Part shown: positions 41,415 through 50,229 of the stretch, piece by piece
Numbering within the stretch: the first letter of the stretch is position 1
How the letters are laid out: every line of letters starts with the position of its first letter
NCBI RefSeq assembly: GCF_946481145.1
Contig: NZ_CAMLMJ010000002.1
Location: forward strand, 224,428-288,427
DNA length: 64,000 nucleotides
Origin: an uncultured Sediminibacterium sp.
GTDB taxonomy: Bacteria; Bacteroidota; Bacteroidia; Chitinophagales; Chitinophagaceae
Reading direction: 5' to 3'
The notes under the pieces: generated by a model
What the model saw: only the letters and a program-made list of their open reading frames with translations
What the model was told of the DNA's origin: nothing
Database searches by the model: none
Position numbers and translations under genes: made by a program

Positions 41415-43301
41415 TTACCAGCCAATCCCATAATCTTCCCCGTGATTACTACTGCCTCCCCAGAAGCTCCCGTGTTTCCAATCGAACCAGATAGCATTTA
41501 TTGGACCGCTGGTGCGGTCTTCAAAGCTTAGGGTATATCCCATTGATCTTAATTCTTTTCGCACCCAATCGGGTGTATTGCTGTGTAACAACAGGTTTCC
41601 CGGGCGTGGTGCTCTGTCTGCTGTTTTATTTCCTCCGAGGGATAGCCATAATTGATTGGTATTTATATTGGCCGCCTCGCTTGCCTCTTGCACCGTCATC
41701 CCGAATTCAACCATGTTCAGGAAAAACTGTAACAGGTTCTGATCTTGTGTATCACCACCTTGCACAGCAAAAGAAAGCCATGGTTTTCCTTCTTTCAAAG
41801 CCATAGACGGTGTAAGTGTTACTCTTGGTCTTTTTCCGGGTGCCACTACATTAAAAGGATTTATTGATGAGTCTAACACAAAACTTTGCATACGCTGACT
41901 CATACCAACTCCGGTATTTCCGGCAATACATGCAGGCAGCCATCCTCCACTGGGGGTTATAGATACAACCCATCCATCTTTATCTGCCGCTTCCACGGAT
42001 GTGGTTCCCATCCATAGCGCTTCTTTATATTCTGCATCAGATAATGATGCCATTTGTCGCTGATCATGTGCAGGTGTAAATCCTCTCTTACTGCTGGTAT
42101 CTTTTACATCGTATCCGCGACTTTTTAATAATTCTATATATGGATTTGTTTTTCCTTCAAATGGATATGGATCTCCAGGACCAGCATTGGCATCATTTCT
42201 TTCCATACCAATTAGCTTTGCTCTTTGTTTTGCATATGCTTTACTCAATAAACCTTTCATCGGCTCTTCTGGTGCAGCATAAGAATCGCCATAATAAAAA
42301 TCGCGATCCGCAAAACTCAGGTTCATCGCCTGATAAATCGTATGAATATATTTCGCTGAATTATAGCCCATATTTTTCAGGTCGAAATTTTCCAGGATAT
42401 TCAACGCTTGTAACATAACCGGACCTTGTGTCCACTGTTTCAATTTGTATACTTCTATTCCTTTATAATTAGTTTGCAGGGGCTCTTCTTCTATTGGCTT
42501 CCAATTGGCCAGGTCTGCTTTTGTGATCAGCCCTCCCTGTTCCTGTGCACCACGAACAAATTCATCTGCTATATCTCCTTTATAAAACCGGTCATAAGCT
42601 GCATAGATAGCCTGCTTCCTGTTTTTACCGGCTTTCAATGCATTCTGTTCTGCTTCCACCATTTTTGTAAGTGTATTTAGCAGGTCTTTCTGCACAAATA
42701 TTTCTCCTGCCTCCGGTGCTTCTCTTTTTTGTCCGGCATGGGTAAGGAAAACTTTCTTACTATATGGCCATTGTTTAATCTGGTCTTTTCCTCTTTCAAT
42801 ACTATTGGCCGTCTGCGCTTCAATCGGATAACCTGCAGCTAGATCCATAGCGGGTGCTAATACTTCTTTCAAACTCATTGTGCCATATTCTGCCAGCATA
42901 TAGCATATTCCTCCGGGTGTACCTGGTGTAGTGGCAGCCAACGGACCATACTGTGGCGGGAAATTCATTCCCTTCGCTTTAAAAAACTCCGGCGTTGCGC
43001 CCGTAGGAGCTACTCCCATCGCATTAATAGCAATAACTTTTTTTGTCTTTGGATTATATATCAATGCCTGTGTTTCCCCTCCCCAGCTCAACACATCCCA
43101 CATGGTACAGGTTGCAGCAAGCATGGCACATGAAGCATCCACTGCATTCCCTCCTTTCTGAAAAATCATAGCCCCTGCAGTAGCCGCCAGTGGCTTACCT
43201 GTAATCGCCATCCAGTTTTTTCCATGCAGTGGTGGTTTTTGAGTTTGTTGGGCGATGGCAGTTGTTGAAATAAATAAGAAAACAATGAGTAGATTTTTCA
43301 T
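41415..43301 (-). CDS. ggt: Gamma-glutamyltransferase
   Basis: Periplasmic gamma-glutamyltranspeptidase, a Ntn-hydrolase that cleaves the gamma-glutamyl bond of glutathione or related peptides. I start at ATG 43301, since MKNLLIVFLFISTTAIAQ is a good signal peptide. The open frame continues 33 codons upstream, but there it is encoded by repeat words (SNFQVFGYW and so on) and is not credible. The autocatalytic Thr nucleophile lies in MGTTSVEAADKDGWVV. Other conserved segments are QKGGNAVDASCAMLAATC near the N terminus, TPGTPGGICYMLAEYGTM, GGWLPACIAGNTGVGMSQRMQSF and RVTLTPSMALKEGKPWLSF. The length of about 628 residues is normal for an unprocessed precursor. Confidence 0.92.
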   Translation of the reverse strand: MKNLLIVFLFISTTAIAQQTQKPPLHGKNWMAITGKPLAATAGAMIFQKGGNAVDASCAMLAATCTMWDVLSWGGETQALIYNPKTKKVIAINAMGVAPTGATPEFFKAKGMNFPPQYGPLAATTPGTPGGICYMLAEYGTMSLKEVLAPAMDLAAGYPIEAQTANSIERGKDQIKQWPYSKKVFLTHAGQKREAPEAGEIFVQKDLLNTLTKMVEAEQNALKAGKNRKQAIYAAYDRFYKGDIADEFVRGAQEQGGLITKADLANWKPIEEEPLQTNYKGIEVYKLKQWTQGPVMLQALNILENFDLKNMGYNSAKYIHTIYQAMNLSFADRDFYYGDSYAAPEEPMKGLLSKAYAKQRAKLIGMERNDANAGPGDPYPFEGKTNPYIELLKSRGYDVKDTSSKRGFTPAHDQRQMASLSDAEYKEALWMGTTSVEAADKDGWVVSITPSGGWLPACIAGNTGVGMSQRMQSFVLDSSINPFNVVAPGKRPRVTLTPSMALKEGKPWLSFAVQGGDTQDQNLLQFFLNMVEFGMTVQEASEAANINTNQLWLSLGGNKTADRAPRPGNLLLHSNTPDWVRKELRSMGYTLSFEDRTSGPINAIWFDWKHGSFWGGSSNHGEDYGIGW

Positions 43302-43338
43302 ACTTATAGTTGTTCTGTAAATATAAGACGAGACGGGA

Positions 43339-43421
43339 GAAGAACAGAGAAACAGAGAAATATCCAACACCCAATATCCAAATACTTGGAAATTGGACAT
43401 TCCTCTGTTTCTCTGTTCTTC
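43339..43421. repeat. Inverted repeat (words CAGAGAAA and CCAATATCC)
   Basis: Perfect 19-bp arms, 43339-43357 and 43403-43421, enclose a second hairpin of CCAATATCCAA words. It lies between the DinB-like stop and the gamma-glutamyltransferase start, ending five bases from the DinB-like stop. Confidence 0.9.
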
Positions 43422-43426
43422 TTTTC

Positions 43427-44257
43427 CTACGCCATTACTGCTAGCATTGAAAGTAAATATTCTCCTGCCAGTTTATTGCCTTGTATCTTGATTATGGTTT
43501 CTTCTTTTTTTATTCCTTTTGTAAATAGACGCCAGGCAATTTCACCTTCAATTGTGATGAGGTTTTCAGTTATTGGCAGATTTTCTGCCTGTATCCATTT
43601 ATTCCCATCATGGTATAGATGCCAGATGCCGCCAGCTTCTCCGGTTATTTCAAAGGATAATACTTCATCCTTCTTTGCCGGAAAATTTCTGTAATGATGT
43701 GGTAGTGCGCGCATAGATGTTTCCAAATGTGGGTGATACCATTCTCTTTTATACAGTTCTTTTTCTTTTCCTAGAGCCAGTCTTATTTGTTGCTGGTGGT
43801 GCCATTTTTCTGTGTATTCTCTTGCCCAATGAAACCAGTTGGCAGATGTTTCTTCGCCCGCCCAGGCTACAGAAAATAAAGCCGGTGCAAAAAGATCTAT
43901 AGTGGTGAGGTAATCTACTATTTCTTTATTGGTTTGTTTTAATAATTCAATCACCAGTTTTGGGCTCATTCTTTTTGCTGCCCTAATCCAGTCAGCATTT
44001 AACTGATTGAGGTAAGCCAATAAATCATCATAACTATTGATTCTTCCGGGAGGATCTCCAAAATAACCATCTCGCTGTATGGATAAGATCCTGATATTTC
44101 CATCCAATAAATGCAATACAACATCTTCCACTTTCCATTTCGGTACAATGGTTTGTTTTTTCCAGTCTTCCGGAGATAAGTTTTCCAATAACTCAACCAA
44201 TTTCTGATCAAGCGCCGGAATACGGTCGGCAATTAATATAGGACCGGGAGTGTTCAT
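43427..44257 (-). CDS. DinB/mycothiol-dependent maleylpyruvate isomerase-like protein
   Basis: 276-residue cytoplasmic protein of the DinB/MDMPI superfamily of four-helix bundles. N terminus: PILIADRIPALDQKLVELL, then LSPEDWKKQTIVPKWKVEDVVLHLLDGNIRIL. Metal-type His positions are VVLHLLDG and EYTEKWHHQQQIR, which fit the three-His site of the family. Its C terminus is a longer beta-rich portion (WHLYHDGNKWIQAE). Function (thiol-dependent isomerase, hydrolase or binding protein) cannot be deduced. Its stop is next to the 19-bp inverted repeat. Confidence 0.8.
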   Translation of the reverse strand: MNTPGPILIADRIPALDQKLVELLENLSPEDWKKQTIVPKWKVEDVVLHLLDGNIRILSIQRDGYFGDPPGRINSYDDLLAYLNQLNADWIRAAKRMSPKLVIELLKQTNKEIVDYLTTIDLFAPALFSVAWAGEETSANWFHWAREYTEKWHHQQQIRLALGKEKELYKREWYHPHLETSMRALPHHYRNFPAKKDEVLSFEITGEAGGIWHLYHDGNKWIQAENLPITENLITIEGEIAWRLFTKGIKKEETIIKIQGNKLAGEYLLSMLAVMA

Positions 44258-44283
44258 AGAGGGAAGATAGGAGGGAAATGAGA

Positions 44284-44389
44284 AATAAGAAATAAGGAAT
44301 ATGAAATAAGGAAGTTTTTTTGAAATAGGCAGAATTTTAAATTTCTCCTACACAATCACTTTCTCATTTCATATTCCTTATTTCTTATT
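44284..44389. repeat. Inverted repeat (word AAATAAGGAATA)
   Basis: Perfect 24-bp arms, 44284-44307 and 44366-44389, built from AAATAAG and GGAATA words. Located in the 142-bp gap between the nadA stop and the DinB-like start. The same words occur at 48751-48850. Confidence 0.92.
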
Positions 44390-44399
44390 CTTCTGTTCT

Positions 44400-45407
44400 T
44401 TATCCGATAAGTCCTGCTGCTTTACTAATCTCCAACATTCGGTCCATCGGTTTTTTTGCTGCGAGGCGCAGATTTTCTTCCATGTGGATTTCTGGTTGTT
44501 CATACATCATACATAAATACAGTTTTTCCAGTGTATTCAGTTTCATGTGTGGACAATCATTACATGCGCAGTTATTAGTAGGTGGTGCAGGGATAAATGT
44601 TTTTTCCGGACTAGCTTGTTGCATCTGGTGCAGAATGCCCGTTTCTGTTGCAACGATATATTCCTGGGTACTTTCGGTTTGAGAATACTTTAATAACTGG
44701 GTTGTGCTTCCAATATAATCTGCTACTGCTAACACAGCTTCTTCGCATTCAGGGTGTGCGATTATTTTTGCGTTGGGGTGACGAACTTTTAGTTTGGTTA
44801 TCTTTTCGAGGCTGAATATTTCGTGTACCATACAAGCGCCGTTCCAAAGTAACATTTCTCTTCCTGTTTTTTTACTCAGGTAGGCACCTAGATTTTTATC
44901 GGGTGCAAAAATGATTGGCTGATCTTTTGGTACACTTTCAATAATCTTTTCTGCATTACTGCTGGTGCAAATGATATCAGACAGTGCCTTAATCTCTGCA
45001 GTACAGTTTATGTAAGAGATTACGATATGATCGGGGTGTTTATCCCTGAATGCCTTAAATGGTCCCGCAGGGGCACTATCGGCTAAAGAACAACCCGCTT
45101 TTAGGTCGGGTAAGAGTACTTTTTTGGTTGGATTCAGGATCTTGGCTGTTTCTGCCATGAAGTGAACGCCGGCAAATACGATAATGCTGGCATCGGTTTC
45201 GCGGGCTTTTTGGGCCAACCCAAGACTATCTCCAATAAAGTCTGCCACGTCTTGAATATCTGGTTCCTGGTAGTAGTGAGCGAGTATAACCGCATTTTTT
45301 TCTTTCTTTAGTCGCTCAATCTCGGCAAAAATATCCAGACGCGCATCTATTTCTAAATCAAGGAAACCTTTTTCCTGTATTTTTTCTTTTGCTTCAACAA
45401 TGTTCAT
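44400..45407 (-). CDS. nadA: Quinolinate synthase
   Basis: NAD biosynthesis: condenses iminoaspartate with dihydroxyacetone phosphate to quinolinate, using a [4Fe-4S] cluster. 335 residues from ATG 45407 (a GTG lies two codons upstream). Cluster cysteines are present at about Cys106 ([11 protein letters not shown]), Cys192 (WNGACMVHE) and Cys285 (CACNDCPHM). The conserved [25 protein letters not shown] starts the fold. No nadB or nadC gene is in the neighbourhood. Upstream lies the 600-bp DnaA-box region. The divergent neighbour is ppiD. Confidence 0.97.
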   Translation of the reverse strand: MNIVEAKEKIQEKGFLDLEIDARLDIFAEIERLKKEKNAVILAHYYQEPDIQDVADFIGDSLGLAQKARETDASIIVFAGVHFMAETAKILNPTKKVLLPDLKAGCSLADSAPAGPFKAFRDKHPDHIVISYINCTAEIKALSDIICTSSNAEKIIESVPKDQPIIFAPDKNLGAYLSKKTGREMLLWNGACMVHEIFSLEKITKLKVRHPNAKIIAHPECEEAVLAVADYIGSTTQLLKYSQTESTQEYIVATETGILHQMQQASPEKTFIPAPPTNNCACNDCPHMKLNTLEKLYLCMMYEQPEIHMEENLRLAAKKPMDRMLEISKAAGLIG

Positions 45408-45417
45408 AATCACGGTA

Positions 45418-45462
45418 ATAATAATTAATAATACCTATTTATATAAATCACTTATTACTATT
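45418..45462. other. AT-rich stretch beside the DnaA-box cluster (possible unwinding element)
   Basis: An almost pure A/T run (ATAATTAATAATACC and following) between the nadA start and the first DnaA-type box. A DNA-unwinding element would be expected in this type of position; this is inference. Confidence 0.4.
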
Positions 45463-45467
45463 AGGGG

Positions 45468-45931
45468 TGTGGATTTCGGGATAACTTATTTATCCCCATC
45501 GTGCAAAGTTAACCTGTATGAGTTTATCCACCCTAATTAACATGTTTTTCCACGGCTTAACATTCCGGTAATATTGAATAAACTGCTTTTAACCCACATC
45601 CGTTAATAAGTGAATACACATACCCCTATTTTAACAATTCACTTTTGTTTCACTGTGCGTTAACACGGGGTAAAATGATAAAAATATCAGATCGCAGATG
45701 GCAGATGTCGGATTTGGTGGTATTTATTAGGTTCTTTTCCACATAAATGATCGTAAAAAGGTCATTTATCCACTATAAAGCTAGGTTATAAACAGGAGGG
45801 TGTGCATTTCAGAGGATTGACCCCGATTTTGTTTGTTTTTAGATTTTAAGACTTACATAACTTAAATCTGATATCTGACATCTGATATCCTGAATTCTGC
45901 TTCCTGTCTAGCTTAAAATAGGTTATCCACA
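45468..45931. other. Cluster of DnaA boxes: candidate chromosomal origin (oriC)
   Basis: In the 599-bp intergenic region between nadA and ppiD (45414-46012) I count: TTATCCACA, perfect, at 45923-45931; TTATCCACC at 45524-45532; TTATCCACT at 45766-45774; TTTTCCACA at 45735-45743; TTATCCCCA at 45490-45498; and weaker matches TTTTCCACG (45546-45554), TTATAAACA (45786-45794) and, on the minus strand, AAATCCACA (45468-45476). An AT-rich stretch adjoins at 45418-45462. A word-type inverted repeat (45681-45715 / 45864-45890, CAGATCGCAGAT and GATATCTGACATC) is interleaved. No gene is visible. Confidence 0.6.
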
Positions 45932-45932
45932 A

Positions 45933-45963
45933 TTTGTTCTAATGCTTTAATCCCCTATTTTTG
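45933..45963 (+). promoter_or_regulatory. Consensus Bacteroidota promoter of ppiD
   Basis: TTTG at 45933-45936, exactly 19 bases, then TATTTTTG at 45956-45963: both elements match the consensus perfectly. Transcription should start near 45970. A hairpin CCGCC-ATATA-GGCGG (45968-45982) would be at the 5' end of the message. The perfect DnaA box ends one base before the -33 element. Confidence 0.8.
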
Positions 45964-46012
45964 CCTCCCGCCATATAGGCGGTTTTATTTATTGTACCAA
46001 TTAAACTGATTT

Positions 46013-48103
46013 ATGTCTGTTATTCAAAGAATTCGTGACAAAGGTGCCTGGATCGTTTTTGCCATTATTGCATTGGCCCTGATTGCTTTTATCCTCCAGG
46101 ATGGTGTAGGAAGAGGTGGTAGCGCTTTTTCCAATACAACTGTTATTGGTAAAGTAAATGGTCAGAAAATCGACCGCCAGGATTTTGAATCTAAGCTTGC
46201 TATGCAGGAGCGTATGTATGGTGCACAAGGTGCTCAACGTGATCAATTAATTGGTGCATTATGGATGCAGGAAGTTGAAAGAATTGTGTTAGATCAGGAA
46301 TACAATAAACTTGGTTTACAGGTTTCCCCTAAAGAGTTAAGCGATATTTTATTTGGACCTAATTCTCCTTTACGTCAGGAGTTCACAGATCCTAATACCG
46401 GTGAATTTAAAGTTGCCGAAGCCAGACAAGCTTTTAATCAGCTTAAGAAAAGTACCAATAAGGAACAGGTTGAAATGATTAACAAGGCTTATATCGAACC
46501 AACGATTGAGCAAACCCTGAGAAGCAAATACCTGGCTTTATTACAACAAGCTTCATATGTACCAAAATGGCTGGTTGAAAAACAACAGGCAGATAATAAT
46601 GCAATAGCAAATATATCTTATGTATATATGCCTTATGCTGCTATATCTGACAGCGCAGTTAAAGTAACTGATGCTGATATAGCTGCTTATGTAAAAAAAC
46701 ATAGCAAAGAATACCAGAAAGAAGAAGAAACACGTTCTATTAACTATGTTTACTTCAATGCTTCTCCTAATGGTGCTGATACACTGAATACATTAAATCA
46801 GGTAATGAGCCTGAAAGATGAATTCGCTACAACAACTGAAGTTGCTTCTTTCTTAAGCAAAGTAGGAACCGAACTTACTTACTACGATAGCTACTTTAGT
46901 AAAGCAAGAATGCAACAGCCTAATAAAGACTCAATTACCAGAACTCCTGTTGGAGGCCTTTACGGTCCTTACCTAGATGGTGGTAATTATACAATCGCTA
47001 AAATGGTTGGTGTTAAAAACTGGCCAGACAGCGCTCGTGTACGTCATATCCTGATTGCAACACAGAACCCACAAACAGGTCAAATTACACGTCCGGATAC
47101 AACAGCTAAGAAACTGGCTGATAGTATTGAAGCAGCCATTAAAGGAGGTGCTGATTTTGTTGCCCTTTGCGCAAAATATTCTGATGATGGAAACAAAAAC
47201 ACCGGTGGTGTATATGAATATTTTGAGCAAGGTAAAATGGTGATCCCTTTTAATGATTTTTGTTTTGATAAACCTGTTGGATCTAAAGGTGTGGTAAAAA
47301 CAGATTTTGGATACCATTATGTAGAAGTGTTGGGACAAAAGAACTTCAACCCCGCATATAAAATCGCTTATTTATCTAAACCAATTTTGGCAAGTAGTGA
47401 AACAATAAGTGCTGCAAATACAGCAGCTTCCCAATTTGCTGCTACCGCTAAAAAAGGAAGTAAAGAATTTGCTGCTGCTGCTTTAAAAAGCAATGTGAAT
47501 ATTCTTACTGCTGCAGATATTAAGCAGAATGATTTTAATATTAATGGAGTTGGACAAACACGATCCCTGGTTCGTTGGGTTTATGAAAATAAAACTGGAG
47601 CTGTTTCAGAACCGGTTGAAGTTGGTGACCGTTATATAGTTGCCATAGTTTCTGGTATTAATCCAGCAGGAACCTTATCTCCTGCAGAAGCAAGACCGCT
47701 TGTTGAAGGATTTATCCGCAACGAGAAAAAAGCAAAACAAATACTGGATGGTAAGTTCAAAGGAGCTTCTTTAGAAGCAATTGCTTCTTCTATCGGTACG
47801 CAGGTATTGCGTGCAGATAGCCTGAGCTTCTCAACTCCTTTCCTTCCAAATGTTGGAAGCGAGCCTAAAATTATTGGAGCCGCTTTCAATAAATCTTTAC
47901 AAGGAAAAGTTAGCAGCCCAATTGCCGGCTTAACTGGTGTTTTTGCATTAAAAGTTGAAAGCAATAGTGCGCGTGCCGGAATAATGGATGCTGAAACAAT
48001 CAAACAAACACTTTTACAAGGAAGTCGTGTTGCAGTTTTCCGCGGTGTTCAGGCTTTGAAAAGTGCAGCTGTTATAAAAGATAACCGCTTTAAATTCTAT
48101 TAA
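46013..48103 (+). CDS. ppiD: Peptidyl-prolyl cis-trans isomerase D-like periplasmic chaperone
   Basis: 696-residue inner-membrane-anchored periplasmic foldase. A single membrane helix near the N terminus (about 11-29, GAWIVFAIIALALIAFILQ) leads into a SurA_N-like chaperone domain (about 40-190, NTTVIGKVNGQKIDRQDFE). A PPIC/rotamase domain follows at about 340-445 (RVRHILIAT, GGADFVALCAKYSDDGNKN, GYHYVEVLG) and a third domain after it. This is the PpiD layout and it helps fold outer-membrane proteins. It is followed by a strong terminator. Confidence 0.93.
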   Translation: MSVIQRIRDKGAWIVFAIIALALIAFILQDGVGRGGSAFSNTTVIGKVNGQKIDRQDFESKLAMQERMYGAQGAQRDQLIGALWMQEVERIVLDQEYNKLGLQVSPKELSDILFGPNSPLRQEFTDPNTGEFKVAEARQAFNQLKKSTNKEQVEMINKAYIEPTIEQTLRSKYLALLQQASYVPKWLVEKQQADNNAIANISYVYMPYAAISDSAVKVTDADIAAYVKKHSKEYQKEEETRSINYVYFNASPNGADTLNTLNQVMSLKDEFATTTEVASFLSKVGTELTYYDSYFSKARMQQPNKDSITRTPVGGLYGPYLDGGNYTIAKMVGVKNWPDSARVRHILIATQNPQTGQITRPDTTAKKLADSIEAAIKGGADFVALCAKYSDDGNKNTGGVYEYFEQGKMVIPFNDFCFDKPVGSKGVVKTDFGYHYVEVLGQKNFNPAYKIAYLSKPILASSETISAANTAASQFAATAKKGSKEFAAAALKSNVNILTAADIKQNDFNINGVGQTRSLVRWVYENKTGAVSEPVEVGDRYIVAIVSGINPAGTLSPAEARPLVEGFIRNEKKAKQILDGKFKGASLEAIASSIGTQVLRADSLSFSTPFLPNVGSEPKIIGAAFNKSLQGKVSSPIAGLTGVFALKVESNSARAGIMDAETIKQTLLQGSRVAVFRGVQALKSAAVIKDNRFKFY

Positions 48104-48126
48104 GCTTAATCTTTAATATTTTACAG

Positions 48127-48153
48127 CCCCGGTTCTAAAGACCGGGGTTTTTT
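48127..48153 (+). terminator. Intrinsic terminator of ppiD
   Basis: Stem CCCCGGT / ACCGGGG (48127-48133 / 48141-48147), 7-base loop, then TTTTTT. It lies 24 bases after the ppiD stop. Confidence 0.92.
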
Positions 48154-48251
48154 ATTGAAAATCAATCCGTTACAGTTACTCATCAATAGCTTTCCCATTA
48201 CCGAAAACAGCATTTCAAAGAATGTGGTAATTTTACAGATAATTTGAGTGT

Positions 48252-48770
48252 ATGTCTGAAGTGATTGTAAACAAAGTAGCGGAGAGTGGATTAATCAGTT
48301 TTGACCTGGAGGAATATTATCCCAAATCGATCCGTAAAGTGTTTGATCTGAAAGATCACTTATTTATGGGTTTAATATTGAAGGAGAAAGATTTTCGTGC
48401 TGCTCTGTTACAAATAGATTGGTCTGAATATGCGGGAGCAGATGTTGCTATTACTTGTTCTGCAGACGCTATTATACCTATGTGGGCATATATGTTGGTT
48501 GCCAGTTATCTTGAACCTGTTGCACAACATGTAATTGTTGGAACCGAAACTGAATTGATTAATCAGTTAATGCTGAAAAATATTGATGCAATTGATGCTA
48601 CAGAATATACTGACCAGCGAGTTGTGGTTAAAGGTTGTGGTGATATAGCGATTCCTGAAGCTGCATATGTTGCTATTACAAATAAACTTCGTCCGGTTGC
48701 AAAAAGTATCATGTACGGCGAACCTTGCAGCACGGTTCCCATTTTTAAGAAACAGAAAAATAAGGAATAA
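48252..48770 (+). CDS. DUF2480 family protein
   Basis: 172-residue cytoplasmic protein typical of Bacteroidota, function unknown. The conserved pattern begins VNKVAESGLISFDLEEYYP, then FDLKDHLFMGLILKEKDFR, and the central DVAITCSADAIIPMWAYMLVA, and ends with the second half GCGDIAIPEAAYVAITNKLRP. The last residues, KKQKNKE and the stop, are encoded by the left arm of a 40-bp inverted repeat, so the natural C terminus is probably PIF or near it. It stands alone between the ppiD terminator and a convergent gene. Confidence 0.88.
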   Translation: MSEVIVNKVAESGLISFDLEEYYPKSIRKVFDLKDHLFMGLILKEKDFRAALLQIDWSEYAGADVAITCSADAIIPMWAYMLVASYLEPVAQHVIVGTETELINQLMLKNIDAIDATEYTDQRVVVKGCGDIAIPEAAYVAITNKLRPVAKSIMYGEPCSTVPIFKKQKNKE

Positions 48771-48850
48771 GAAATAAGAAACAGAGAAATAAGAAAGGGA
48801 AGGATTCACAGTTCCTCTGTTCCTTATTTCTTATTCCTTATTTCTCTGTT
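48751..48850. repeat. Inverted repeat spanning both stops of convergent genes (word AAATAAGGAATAAG)
   Basis: Arms 48751-48790 and 48811-48850 match at 36 of 40 positions with a 20-base loop. The left arm contains the stop and last codons of the DUF2480 gene. The right arm contains the stop and last codons of the sterol-desaturase gene. The word family matches 44284-44389 and 43339-43421. Confidence 0.94.
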
Positions 48851-49594
48851 TTTAACTTCATCAAACCTGCTATCGTAATCTTCCCGGATAGTACCGAGTA
48901 TTCTGTCCCAGAATAAAAAGTATAAACCGTAATTGCCTTTAAAGTATTGGTGGTGCTGGTTATGGTTCACAGATGTGTTGATCCATCTTCCTACTCTTGT
49001 ACGGTGAAATCCTTTTGGGTATAACTCATAACCGAGGTGACCATATACATTATACACAATCATGAAGAAGAAGAATATTAGCAGGTGCGTACGGTGTATA
49101 GGAAAAGTAAAAGCAAAAAGAAAGAGCACCCCAATTTCTATAAATGCTTCTATCGGGTGAAAGGAATAGGCTGCCCAGGGAGATGGGTTGGTAGACTTGT
49201 GGTGTACAAGGTGTACGTAATTAAATATTTTTTTATGGTGCATTAATCGATGCAGGAAATAGAAATAGGTATCATGTATAATTAGCATCAGAGGAAACAC
49301 CGCGATATAATAGGTCCAACCGTAATCACTGATGTTTTTATAGAATGTAGTATGGGGTCTTAATAAAGGGCTCGTAAAAATGAAGGAAGAAACCAGGCTA
49401 AAAATAACCATCGGTATCAGCGAATAGCCAATCTCCCGGAAATAATCTTCAGATTTTGGAAATCTTTGCTGAATTTTTTTATAGAGCCATTTATTCCTGA
49501 ATACCAGGTAAAATATGAGATAAGCAGAAAGGGCCAGCAGAAAATATCTGGAAGCAATTAGCTCAGCGTTTTTCCAGGCAGCGGTCCAGTTCAT
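48824..49594 (-). CDS. Sterol desaturase/fatty-acid hydroxylase superfamily membrane protein
   Basis: 256-residue membrane enzyme of the di-iron fatty-acid hydroxylase superfamily. About four hydrophobic segments lie before residue 110 and around 160-180. His clusters are HDTYFYFLHRLMHH (107-120), HLVHHKS (128-133) and NHNQHHQYF (C-terminal), forming the eight-His di-iron site. Typical substrates are sterols, hopanoids, carotenoids or fatty acids; the substrate here is unknown. Its C terminus (NREIRNKK) is encoded by the repeat arm. It converges with the DUF2480 gene. Confidence 0.88.
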   Translation of the reverse strand: MNWTAAWKNAELIASRYFLLALSAYLIFYLVFRNKWLYKKIQQRFPKSEDYFREIGYSLIPMVIFSLVSSFIFTSPLLRPHTTFYKNISDYGWTYYIAVFPLMLIIHDTYFYFLHRLMHHKKIFNYVHLVHHKSTNPSPWAAYSFHPIEAFIEIGVLFLFAFTFPIHRTHLLIFFFFMIVYNVYGHLGYELYPKGFHRTRVGRWINTSVNHNQHHQYFKGNYGLYFLFWDRILGTIREDYDSRFDEVKNREIRNKK

Positions 49595-49713
49595 TTATCA
49601 AGATTTAGCCATAGAGGGATAAAATTACCCATCCAATATACTATTTATATAAAATGTATGGCATCTCCTGAGTATTAGAAAAAGCTTAATTATTTGCAAA
49701 AGAAAAGGGATCC

Positions 49714-50181
49714 TTATTGTTCCATAAATCGCTGTAATCCGAATTTAGCTTTCAGTTGTAATTTTTTATGAAAATAGCCAGACCATCCCATCAGCCAACC
49801 GGTTAGACCAAAAGCCTGTTTGCTCCAGCGATAAATGGAAAAAGCATCTGAATGTTCTATAATTAGACCATCCTTAAAGCGCATGTGCGCTGTTATATCA
49901 TTCTGTACTTTTCTGCCTGTTTGTGTAAAAGTATATACCGCATTCCAATGGGTGGTGGTATATTCTTCATCCAGTATTTTAATGTTATCGTAGGTTAGGG
50001 TAAAATCTTTGGCTCTTGTGCAGAGCATTTCCCACATAGCTTTCACTTCATTACAATCTAAGAGGCCAAATACCGGATCACTGAACACCGCTTCCGGGTG
50101 GTAACAGGATTGCATAGTACGGTAATCGAGTTGTTGAAACGCGTCGTAGAATTTGTGTATGGTTATTTCGTTGTTATGCAT
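49714..50181 (-). CDS. SnoaL-like (NTF2-fold) protein
   Basis: About 155-residue small alpha+beta barrel protein of the SnoaL-like/NTF2 family. The start is best placed at ATG 50181 (MHNNEITIHKFYDAFQQLDY). The frame is open 14 codons farther but reaches almost to polA. Conserved strands: MQSCYHPEAVFSDPVFG, THWNAVYTF, NDITAHMRFKDGLIIEHSDAF. NTF2-fold proteins act as isomerases, hydrolases or carriers; the role is not clear. It lies just behind polA on the same strand and may be cotranscribed. Confidence 0.8.
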   Translation of the reverse strand: MHNNEITIHKFYDAFQQLDYRTMQSCYHPEAVFSDPVFGLLDCNEVKAMWEMLCTRAKDFTLTYDNIKILDEEYTTTHWNAVYTFTQTGRKVQNDITAHMRFKDGLIIEHSDAFSIYRWSKQAFGLTGWLMGWSGYFHKKLQLKAKFGLQRFMEQ

Positions 50182-50229
50182 ATTTGTAAATCTAGAACAT
50201 TGTAAGCCGAACTTATCATTCATCTATTC

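Noticed and set aside
43302..43400. N-terminal extension of gamma-glutamyltransferase
   Set aside because: These codons are encoded by repeat words, and a good signal peptide begins at Met 43301.
45414..46012. A small gene in the nadA/ppiD gap
   Set aside because: All short frames run through DnaA-box and repeat sequence without a credible start or composition.
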